DNA from: Platynereis dumerilii
Taxonomy: Eukaryota > Annelida > Polychaeta > Phyllodocida > Nereididae
Assembly (NCBI GenBank): GCA_026936325.1
Contig: JAPTHN010000074.1
Span: 310,001-374,000, forward strand
Length of the DNA: 64,000 bases
Reading direction: 5' to 3'
Each line of letters opens with the position of its first letter. Position 1 is the first letter of the stretch. The notes under the pieces were generated by a model that worked only from the letters and a program-made list of their open reading frames with translations, had not been told where the DNA came from and made no database searches. Made by a program: the position numbers and the translations under genes. Positions 39,101 through 51,100 of this stretch are shown one piece after another.

Positions 39101-42100
39101 ATATTTGTCATCATCATCATTATCATCTTCTATTTCCACATAATCACTCTCATCATACGGACTCCAATCATCTTCCTCCTCCCCCTCTTCACCGGATGAT
39201 GTCGATGTCATCCCACCAGCGTCGTCAGCAGAGTTGTATTCCTCGTCAAAAGAGCAATAAATCCCAACATCACGGAATTCCGGACACTGCGTCGCTGTAG
39301 TTGTCAATGTATTTGTAGCCTTGTCCACCATTTTGACTTTTCTCTTCTTGCGGCGCCCTGGTCTGCAATCGCTTTCACTGGTTGTCTTGGCCTCACTCTC
39401 ACTCTTACTCTCTTTCCCGGAATCACAAGAAGTGCTGGATACCACTCCGTTCATTCTCGGTTGACTAAATTCAGCAAAGTCTTCAATAACACTTCCATTC
39501 AGAAGCGGTTTGTCCTTCCCTTTAAGATCCTTCTTGGTCTTTTCGTCATCTGAAGAACTGCTTTCACTTGAAGATGAGCTTTCAGAACTGTCACTTTCAG
39601 AACTGCTCTCACTGGAAGAAGAAGAATCTTTCTTCTTTTCATCTTTCTTCTCTTTTTCTTCTTCCTTTTCTCCATTCTGCTTCTTATCTTCTTCTGCATC
39701 TTCATATTCTTCACTGCTGCTTTCTGATTCCGACGATTCTTCTTTCTTTGTTAACTTCGCATTGACATCGCCACCAACTATAAGACCTCCATTCTGCATA
39801 GCATTCTGTGTAGCATTTTGTACAGGGCTCTTGGTTCCAGCTGGTCCCTGACTATTGCTAACAACAGCTGTCTTGGCCTGTTCATGTTTTGTGTCAGTTC
39901 CTTTATCACCTCCAATTAGCGGTGTAGTCGTGGCATTATCAGTTGTCGGAGCAGTGCTACTGGTTTTGCCTATCTCTCTGTGGTCCTGTGCTTTTTGTGC
40001 TGATGAGGTGTCAGGTGTCTTGCTCTGTGGTTGAGCAGCAACAGATGGGCCAGCCAAAGTTGCTGCTGCTGTTGGGGATGGTGATGAAGCTTGTGATGCT
40101 GAAGTTGGTGATTTTGAAGTGGGTGATGTAGGACTTGTTGTCAATGCAGTTGCATTAGCTGTTGTGGAAATAGGCTGTCCTGTCTTCTGTGTAGGTTGCA
40201 TAGAGGTCTGAGCTGTTACAGTGGAAGGAGGTGCAGGTTTTACTGCTGGTTGAGTCGCTGGTTTAACAATCGGTTGGGTGCTCGGTACACTTGCAGGTTG
40301 GACAGTTGGAGTAACAATAGGAGATGCGACTGTTTTGGAGGGTGCTGTCACAGATGTAGTTGCTGTCATTGTTGTACTTGCTGACACTATTGGTTGTTGC
40401 GGTCTTACTGCTGGTTGGCCTGGTTGTGTAGGTTGTGCTGCTTGCTGGACTGTTTGCTGTTTTGGAACTTGTTGCCACGGTGGTCTTGAAACTTGTTGGC
40501 CTGTTGGTGAAGTAGGTTGCTGGACAGATGGCTGACCTGGAGTGGCCACTCCTGGTTGAGCGACTTGTTGGACTTGTGGTCTAACTTGTTGTACTTGCCC
40601 TGCTGGTCCTGCTGGTCTTGTAATAGGTTGGCCTGTGGGAGACACTTGTTGCACGGCTGGTCTGACTTGTTGAACTGCTTGTTGTCCTGTTGGTCTAACT
40701 TGTTGAACTGCTTGTTGCCCGGGTGGTCTAACTTGTTGAACTCCCTGTTGTACTGCTGGTCTGACAACTTGAGTTGTTGGTTGGCCTGGTCTAACTGCTT
40801 GTTGACTTGTTGGACTGGCAGCTTGTGGAACTCCTTGTTGGACTGGAGGTCTGACTTGAGCCGCTGGTTGGCCTGCTGGTCTCATGCCTTGTTGTGTAGC
40901 TGGTCGGACTTGTTGGCTTTGGGGAACACTTGATGTGACAAAAGTTTGTCCAGCACCTACTTGTTGGCCTGGTGGTCTGACTGTTGCTTGGCCTGGTTGA
41001 GCTGCTACAGGCTGGCCTGCTGGTCTGACTTGTTGGACTGATGGCTGAACTGCAGGTCTCACTTGTTGACCAGTTTGAACTGTCCCTGCTGGTCTAACAA
41101 CAGGTTGGCCAGCTACTTGCTGTCCAGCAGGTCTAACTACTTGTTGTCCAGTTTGCTGACCTTGTGGTCTGACTACTTGTTGACCAACCTGTTGACCAAC
41201 CTGTTGACTGGTTGGACCTGCCTGCCTTACTTGTTGAACTGGTTGCACAACTTGTTGGCCTGTTGGCCTTACTTGCTGGACAGCAGCAGGCTGAGCTGGT
41301 CTTACATGTTGGCTACTTTGCTGACCAACTGGTCTAACAGTTTGTTGAGTTCCTACTGGTTGGCTACCTTGTGGTACTGGCTGACCAGTTGGTCTGACAC
41401 CTTGGACATTACTTTGACTAGTTGGTCTAACTGCTTGCTGACCCTGACTGACTGGCCTAACTTGTTGACTAACAACTTGTTGACTAACTCCTGGTTGACT
41501 AACTACTTGCTGACCACTCAATTGCTGACTATTTGGCTGACCACCAACTTGCTGACTGAATGTGGGCCTAACTTGAGTGGGACCAGTTGGTCTGATAACA
41601 CCCTGATTATTAACTTGCTGTGTTTGCTGGGCTGCTGGTGCAGGTTGATTACCAAACTGTGCACCAGCCACTGTACTGACTGCAGGCCTAACTGAACCTT
41701 GGATACTGGCATTACTCCTATTAGCATTAGCACTAACACCTGTTTGCACTGAGCCTGGGTATGGAGTCTCAATAGGTACTACAACACTGGGTGCTGCTAT
41801 TTGACCTTGAGGTCTAACCTGACCTTGAACTAACTGGCTTTGAGGTCTAACTTGTCCTTGAGCTTGAGGTCTAACCTGTCCTGGCACTAGTCCTTGTCCT
41901 ACTCCTACCTGACCTTGAGAATCCCTGCGATCGTAAGCCTTAGAAACTGCCATCAAAGGTCCTTCGACCCCATCATTGTACGTACGACCTTGGACAGGGG
42001 AGTAAGGGCCCTGGATGTCGGAGGCAGGTGACAGAAGAGACGGAGTGCTGAGGTCGCTGTCGTGACTCTCGTGACCGTTACGATGCACCAAGGCATCGAG

Positions 42101-45100
42101 CGAATCTGCTTCATCCGAAAGGTACGCCTTGTTGGTAGACGCCAGATGAGCCATGTCATCTGCTCTTCTTGGACTGACTGCATTGTTGCCCACTCTCGGT
42201 GAGACGACTGATGAATGCGAATCCTTGCCTGGTACGATCACACTTAGCGGAGTAGACACATTCGGAGGAACGCTTGCCATTGTATTTCCAACTTGGTTCA
42301 CACGTTGATGAGCCATATTCCCTTGGGTATTACTTGTACTGGAGATAACAGTGGTAACATTGCTTGTCCCTGGTGCACCCTGTGGACTGGTGACAGTTCC
42401 AGGTTGGTTTGGTATACTAGTCCTTCTCAACACATGAACTTTCCCTTGATTAGCATGATTGGGAGCATTGGTATTATTAGCTCCAGCCCCTCCTGGGATG
42501 CTAGTTCTTCTACAGTTGAAATCAGTCACTGTACCTGTCACTGGAGTGCATGCTGGTCCTTTGGTGATGGGCACGGGCGCATCTAGGGACTTCTGTCGGA
42601 CTGTGACGCTCCGCGGAGTAGCCGAGAATGAAGAACCTGTTGCCAGTGTTGGAGATGCTGTTCCAGAAGAGGAAGGAGAAGATGGTACATCCACTGAGGA
42701 TGAGGGTGAAATGACCCGAGCTGGCCCTGGACGAGCTCTCATAACTGGCCTCTGCTTTTGGGTCTGGCCAGCAGCACCCCCCTTGGCCCTCAGTCCTGAC
42801 ATGTCTTCCTGGTCTGAATCAACAACACTCTCCTGTCTGCTGAAAGCACCACTGCTTGCTGCTGACCCCGGAGAGCAGCTCTCACCGGACCCCTCTGTGG
42901 CCCTATCTTTAGCCACTGCAATCTGGCTGCTGCTTACCCCTGCCACCCCCTCTTGCTGCTTGCCTTGCTGCTTACTTTGCTTGCTGGGGGTGCTATTGGC
43001 CTCTGATACACCGGCCTGCAATGACTCCGCCGAGCTGGTGCACGACAAAAACTCCTGGGAGGTGTTCAACAGACTGTGGTCGGATGCCTTCCGGGACTGG
43101 CTGGCTGCTGTCTGGTTGATCAGAGCAACTTCCCGGTCCGCTTTCGTCTCCTCATTTATCTCCCGTGCTATTCGTCTCGGTGGTTGCGGAGCTGGTACTG
43201 CATTTGGGGATACGCTCTGTGTCGCTGACAAACTTTGTAACAATCCTTGCTGTACACTTGGTAATCCGGTGGCACCTTGCGGTTTCTGTGTTTTTATAGC
43301 ATTGTCTTTTCTTGGTGCACTCGGAGTGTTGCTCTGCGAAGACTTCCCTTGGTCTTTCGAGTCAGCGGCTCCCATGCTATGTGAGGGTAGATCTGCAGTG
43401 AGGTGGTTTGCATAACCACCGTGCTCTTCTTTCGACGGTTTGCCGCTATCACTTTGATTTACCCTACCCTCATTAGAGGAGGAGGTAGAGCTAGACTGTT
43501 GCTGCTGGTCTAGCTTAGAAACTGGCTCACTGTGTGCAACAATAGGAGTGAGTTTATCACTATCAACCTCCCTGCAAGCTTCAGGTATTCCAGGTGAGGT
43601 AGCTTGAGTGCCGCTGTTGCTGCTGCTGCTAGTAGAGATGGGGGATGCGGCTGAGCTACTGGATCCAGATGATTTAGCCGGGGCAGGTGTAGCTGTAGTT
43701 GGTGATGTAACCGTTTCAGTCGTACGACTACCAGATGTTATTGTAACAGCCCTTACAGTTTCAGGCTGACCACCAGATGAATTAATCCCACTCTTAATGC
43801 CACTTTCAGACAATGATGATGTCCCACTCTGGTTTGCACACCCCTCTTCTTGCGATCCTATTCTCTTAGTTGCTGAACTTGGCACATTCAAAGGTGCTGG
43901 CTCAGGTAGCTGGCCTGAGATCCAACTTGTGTTATTTCTGTCCTTCGCATCATTCTGAGGGGAGTTACCCCCTTGCTGTTCTACCCCACTGATGCTCTGT
44001 GTACTCTGCTTACTGCTATCCACCAGAGAGTCCTTTACAGAGTCAGATTTAGATTCAGGTAAACTATCATTTAATTGCTGCGGGGTGTTTGCGTCTTTAG
44101 ACGTCAGTGCGTTACAACCCACGTCTTGGCTTACGTCACGGCCTGAGTTTACCCCACCAGCAACAGCACTACCTGAGATTTTGTTTGGAACAGAAGAGGA
44201 GACATTTGAGATACCTGAATCATCCGATGGGGGTGTGGGTGGATGTTTGGCTCCGCAACTCGACTTTACCCCACTGGTAATAACCCCGGAGGGATCCTGT
44301 TGTGTAGGATCGCTGTTTGAACTCGCAGAGATTGAATTATTAATCTCCTTATCATGAGGAGTCACTGTGACCTTCTGCTGCGGATGCTCAAGTGATGAGG
44401 TGCTAAGAGAATCTCCTGTAGCATCAGTGGGAGTACCACCAGGAGCTCCACTGCCTCTTGTGCTGTTTATAACTTTCCTATCAGGTTGTTTACTGCATTC
44501 AGTACTGTTGCTGCTGACCACACCTGGAGAACAGGTCACTTTCTGACTGACCACTGCCTTGCCATTAATTTCCACACCACTAGCAGCCAATGTGGGGCTA
44601 GATAACCCTTCTGACCTAGATCCCTCAGATCCTGCAGCTCCTGCAGCTTCTGTAGCCCCTGCAGTTAGATGGGGTGCAGTTTCTTTGCCAAGTAACCTGT
44701 CTGAATTTATTCTGTTCACATCAGTTGTTTGAAGTTGCAATACTGTCTCTTTCTGCACCCCTGTTAATCCCACAGCTCCCTCATTTGTGCTCTTAGTGAG
44801 AGTCTTGCTTGGTGAGCTTTTTACTGCATCAGAATGTAAAACTCCTTGATCACTACCATTCAGTCCATTGCTTTTAGAGTCTATCTTTGCCCTTGTCACA
44901 CTATCCTGCTTTTTGCACACAGACGGCTTATTATCGAGATTATCATCAAAGGCATTTGCAGTATTTGCCTCTAACTGCTTTTCTGGAGCTTGCCCACCTT
45001 TCTGGATGCTGACTCCCTTATCAGAGGGTGAAACTTGTTGTTTGGTCTGGCATGAGCCACTTGCCACGACCTGGGGGTCTGCAGCAATGCTTAAATGATT

Positions 45101-48100
45101 TATATCCTTACATTTGTTATCCAATTTCACTGTCTCTGCTTTTTCAGCTTTTTGTAATCCATTTGAGTTATTAATAGTTCCCGGGTTATCATTCAAGCCG
45201 CTGTTTACATCACTTTTCGAAATAATTTGAGTATCCACGGAATTAACTGTTTGCGACTTGCTCTGATTATCTTGCGCAACTTTAGATCCAATATCCTCCT
45301 GTATATTAGACTTGACAATATTTCCTCCAATTATACTTGGCAACTTTTCAGCAGAATCTTCTGTAGATCCCTTGCATGACGACCCCTGACCTTCCAAGGA
45401 TGATGACGTCACATCTTGACATGCAATGTTCTTTGGTGCAATTGTACTCTGCAGTGATTTAGCACCAGGTGGCTGAAGGTTCACAATGCTGTTTTCTGTG
45501 GTGTTGGTTACTTGTTTGACACTTGTAACCACTGCACCTGCTAATGGAGGCCCTTTAGCAGTTCCTTTGATGTCTTTATCGGCAGTTAATGGTCCAGGTG
45601 ACTGCGAGACTTTTCCACTAATGAAGGAGCTGTCCATGACCTCTTGACCCGGGCTACTTTCCGTCTTTCTTTCGCTTTCACTATCAGCAGCATCTCTGGG
45701 AGCAGCGGAGTTTGTAGCATTGGTAACATGTGTTGTTCCTTCCTGGCTTATATAATGAGAACCAAGGTTGTTGTTAGCAGTGCCTCCTCTAGTTTCTTCT
45801 CTAGTTTCATTAACTCCAACCTTGGCTTTTTCTTTAGCATCTTGTTGAGGCGCTGAGTTATCTTTTTGAACCTGTTGCTGCTGCTGCTGATGCATCTTGT
45901 GAAGTTGACGCCTGCGTCTTCTCCGGGCTGAAGGGGACATCGCACTGGTAGCCACTTGGGAGGCAGCGTCCTGTTGAGGTCCATTTGGAGAGGGTCCATC
46001 TTGAGAAGACGCAAGTTGTTCATCTTGAAGAGGTCCATCCTGGTCTTCATTATCTTCACACTTACTTTCTATTGTACCCATTGTTGCTTCATGTTGTGGG
46101 TCACCTTCTAGTTTGGCAGGTACTACTGCTTCTACTGGTGCAGGTGTCCACGTGGATGGTGATGTGCAAGAAGAGTGCTGTGCACCCCCTCCAACACCAG
46201 CCACTATACCTGATAGTCTGCTATTTACATCTGCATATACAACAGGAGCCCCTGCATGTAGGCCTGCATCTATGCCGCTCGCTGCTGCAGTAGGGGCATC
46301 TTCTTCACCACTTGGTTTGTATGTAAGGCCTGCATTGCAGGGGGTTGGTGCTGCTTTGCCTGTAGTGCTTGGTTTGCTTACTTTGCTTACCACAACCTGG
46401 TCGAACTCCATGCTCCAGGTCCTTCCGGGCCTCCCGGCTCTTGGCCCGCTCTGCAGCCCTGTTTGTAGCTCCATGCTTCCTGTCCGCTGGTGTCTTCCGG
46501 TGGAAGAAACCTGTCCAGATGTCCCATCCAGCCCTTTCATCGTCTCTTCCCTCTCTCCAACTGAAGTTGGCTCATCATTTGATGTCGTATTAAGAACACC
46601 AGTCCCGGCTGATACATATTTAACTTGGCTTGCATCGCAACCCGATGATTTGCAAGTTACAGGCGCATTGGCTGAGATGTTATTGCTTTCTCCAGATGTT
46701 GATGTCTTTGAGATAACTGATGATACCGACTTACTTGCATTTGCAATTTTTGTAGGTAAAGATTGGCTTGAGGTGCAAGAAGTAAGACTGGTAGAGCTTG
46801 ATGTAAGACTGGTGACACTTGATGTAAGGCTAGTAGTACTTGATGTAAGGCTTGTCACATTCGATGAAAGATGTGCGGTGCTCGATGTGACACTTGCTGT
46901 AAAGCCAGTGACACTTGATGTAAGGCTTGTGGCACTGGATGTAAGGCTTGTGGTACTTGATATAACTGTTGCTTCTACAGGTTTGTTGACAACTGATGAG
47001 GCAATTGTGGAAGGGACAGTCTTATTGGAAATTGATGGACCTGCCCCTGTTGCAGGTTTACTGGTAGCCACTGTCACTACATTTGAATTCACACTTTTAG
47101 CAAGAGTCACATTACTGGATCCTATTGTCACTTTAGCGGCACTTGGTGTAACAACACTTTCAACACTGGCACCTGGAGTAACAGATTTTGATGAGAGACT
47201 AACGACTGATGAAGTGACTGGTGGCATTTTTGCTGTTGGGGCCATTGAGGGAGTAACAGGTTTCTGCACAACATTTGAAGCCGGTAGTTTGAAGTTCATT
47301 ACAGTAGCACTGGAAGTTACAGGAACACAAACTGTTGCCAATTTCACATCCAATATAGTTGAACGTTTGTCATTGCTTAGTACTGTCTTTGGAGAAATGT
47401 TAGTATTGCTTGCTGAAGAAATTGGCTTTGTATTTGAAACAGAAGTTATGTTTGTCACACTTCGAAGCACCGGATGAGTGTCTTTTACTGTCGAAATGCT
47501 TGTGGTCCCTTGTGTAGTAACTGTGTTGTTAGCAGATTTCACAGGCTGTGTGCTAACTGTATTTGCTGTACTAACAGGTTGTTTTGCAGTTAGAGCATTG
47601 CTTGTAACATTTGAAGGATGAGGTGCACTTGAAACAGCAATTGTAGAGGGAACACAGGGTTCTTTTTGAGCACTTTGAACAAGATTAGCTGATGGTTGCA
47701 CAGAGCTTACAGGTTCAGTGGTTTGGCACATAGTATGCGGATTGATGGCTTCAGTCTTTGGAGGTGAGGTCACTGGAGTTGTGTATGACCTCCGCGAAAT
47801 GTCGGGCGCCACTGATTTAGGGTTTCCCAGATGAGAAGTGACAACAGTGTCTGTTTTAGCAACTACCACATCCTTTGGTTTCGAAATGCTTGCAACTGAA
47901 TCTTTCACAGTGTCTTTAGTTGCTGGGAGGTCAGAGATGGAAGGTGCCACTTCCGGTATGTTAGCTACAGAGGTCATTGACTTAGCGGAAGACACATCAG
48001 TTCTAGAATGACCTGGAGATGGTCGGTTGATTCTGAGGGCAGAACCCGAAAGACCTAGAACTGGTTTAGGCCCTGGAGAAGGGCTGCCTAAAGACAAGCC

Positions 48101-51100
48101 AGCTGGTAAGGTCATGGACTTCTTTTCATGGCCCTTATGGTCTTGTCTTTCTCTGTAAGCGGACACACTGGTAAGAGGACGATAGGGCCCTGCTCTTTTT
48201 GCTGAAGCTGAGGACATTGAGGACCCCGATGAAAGGACACTGGTGAAGCTCTCTGTTGAATCTGCTCCTGATAAAGACCACTTTGCTTCACTGTCTGTAG
48301 GACTTGTGGGAGTCACAGGCCCACTTGAGGCGGACACGCTTTGTTTGCCAAGCTGCAGAGGTTGGCTGATGCTTCGATACATGGAATTTCCATTGGTACC
48401 ATTCGCCCCCAGGCCAGGTACATTCAAGGTAGAAGGGGCTTTCACTTCATCCTTCTGCTTACTTTTGGAAGGCAGTGTCTTGGCACCTTCTGCAGGTGAG
48501 AAGTTACCAGCAGATTCACTAGGGGGCAGGGTGGGCTTGTTGGCAGCAATCCCTGAAGGTGTCATGGCAGTGATTACTGAAGGATTCTGTTGCTTGGCTG
48601 CTGTTGAGTTATTGGCTGACCCAGACAAAGCGATATTAGTTGCAGGTGAAGCCGCTGTCTTGGAGCGCCCTTTTGACCTGGGTGAGATGACAGGAGTGGT
48701 TGACTTGGGTCTAGCTCCTTGGTAGAGAGCTTGGTTGGACTGCAGCACAACTGTCTCATCTTGCACTGGAGGGTCATTTTTGGTGGCTGGAGATGACTGG
48801 GTTACACCTGGAGCTGTTTTTGGCTCTGTTTTTGCCCCTTGTTTATCTGTTGCATTACCCTGGGGAGTTGTGGAAGCTTGTGCATTGTTGCTATGGTAAC
48901 CCTGTGACCTGTCATGACCTGGGTCATCTGATCCTAGAGGTGATGAGGCCATGGAAGAAGATGCAAAGACAAGGGAGGCCAGGGCACTCTTGGGTGCCCC
49001 TGCATTCTTGCTCGGACCTGTCTGGTCTTTTGAGATCTTGGATGTTGCGGTTCCTCTTGCTGGAACAGGGGGTCGTGGGGGGTCTTTTGCGTTCTGTGAA
49101 GACGTTGTAGATGTCAAGGAAGCCCTGGATGATCTTGACGAATCATCAGCTGTTGACGACAATAGATTGAAACGAGGGACTGTGAAAGAACTTGTGGTGA
49201 CAACAGCAGGCACCGATCCAGATCTTTTCGATTTTGCTGAATCTCCTTTGCTTTTTGATAACCTGGAGAACAGTCTTGGCGTCTTGGGTGTCCCTGATAA
49301 TGGCGGCAATGGAGTTCCTGTGGTTGGAGGTCCTTGTACTCTGTCTGTGTTTCTTAGGGCAGTTGGTGTGACTGAAACCGCCCTGCGTCCGGATTGAGGA
49401 GCCCTATTCTCCGACAGACTGGGGCTTGGGCTAGCCGACTGAGATCCTTGCTTATTACCCATTGCTACAGTTTCACTTATAATATCAACACACCTGAGTT
49501 TCGTCTAAACAGTCACAAGGTATCGCCATCCATTGAGTGTACTAAATCCAACACCACAAATAAACATGGACCCAAAGCCCATTCTTTATCATTGTGTAAA
49601 TCCTCAAGATTCTGCATAAATCCCAAGAAATCCCAATAAATGTTAACTGCTTCCCATAAATCTTTTGGTAATGTCAGCAATGATGGCAGGTATTATCAAG
49701 TAACAACCAATAGTGACCTATAATCCTGTAATGTGTTTATCTAATTATTTGTGGGGATTCCAACCAAAATTCCAGTGAGGCAACTCACTCTGACGTAACA
49801 TGTATGTCACAACAACAGAGAGTATAAATGTTGAGTGTAAAAAAGTCCACCTGTAAGTGCAGGGTAAACACCCCGCCCTGTATTACCCCACTGTCTCTGA
49901 GATACTCCACAGGTAATGTCTCTGTGGCTGAACCCTGTGCTGATGTAGTTCACAGTCTCCATGGTAACTTATACATTGTTATATCTATATATACAAACAC
50001 TTGTACGACTGCTGTGTTCGACTTTGCAAGGGAAGTCATTGTAAGTGAATATTTATCAATTTAAGATTGAAGATTCCAAGTCTCGGTTACCACTTGAAAG
50101 TCCTTGTAATCATAATCCCATAAATTTGTATAATCTCAAGAAATCACGAGATGAGATCTTGCAGTCCTTAGTACTTGAAAGTCCTTGTGATAATAATAAT
50201 CCTATTAAATCCTTGGGAATATTTCAGAATCCTGGAGATCATTGAGAATCTTTATAACTTGTGATAATCTGCAGTTTTTCACTCCAGCTGACTCGGTTGA
50301 CTGGTTGTCTTGATTCGTATTGCCCTGAGTCGGAGTCTCGGACTGCGCTGACTCTCAATTGCCCCGACTTCCTCTGAACCTTGTTGAGACACCTCCCTGC
50401 AGCAGCCCAGCCCCAGGATGTGATGCTGAGGATGTGATATAGGTGATGAGGATGCTGTTGATGCTGTGTTGTTGCCCACTGGTTGATGTTTTGGCTGCTG
50501 AGGCTGAGTTAGATGCTTGGGATGGAGGTTGCTCTGAGCCAAGAGTCCTGCCTCCTCTGCTCCTCTCCCCTATCCTCTGCACCTTGGAGGGCTGTTCAGA
50601 GATGATCCCAGACCTGAGAGAGGACTCCCTTGATGCTGAGCTTAACTCACCTAACTTCCACCAGCCCTGCAGTATGAAGCACCACCCTATGAAGCACCAG
50701 GCAGGCTATCTGCAAGCCCCAATAGATGCACCGCTATGAGTATGAAGCACCTACACTGTATGAAGCATAACTCGAAAGTAGGAGCATCACTTTGGGGGCA
50801 TCGCTATAGATTCTTCTGCTGTGGCTAATCCTGTCCTGCAAATCCTGCCAGTCTTGTCAGCCCACGTGTAGTCGCTGACTATTTACATTGGGAAAAATCG
50901 AAAGCGAACAACTGAAGAACATAAAGTGAACATAGAAGTTTCAGATTTCGAAGAGGTTACGGAGTAATACGAACGAGCACATTTTTTGGAGAATGAAGAA
51001 ATCTGCGAGGGTGGAAGCAATCAGGCGGATGACTAGCCTCCGACTACTTCCAAGATAAACTGTCAGGAATATCTTCACCTTAGACGCGGCTCATCCTCGT

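Noticed and set aside
46113-47477. Plus-strand open frame of 454 codons
   Set aside because: It is exactly antisense to the giant exon in a Ser/Thr/Val repeat zone. It has no splice sites or family match and arises from codon bias of the real frame. The same holds for the 318-codon frame at 42459-43415 and the 210-codon frame at 41063-41695.
33962-49462. The giant exon as a separate intronless gene or retrocopy
   Set aside because: It ends in a GTGAGT donor in the phase of the next TACC exon, carries SDP repeats, and has no poly-A tract or target duplication.
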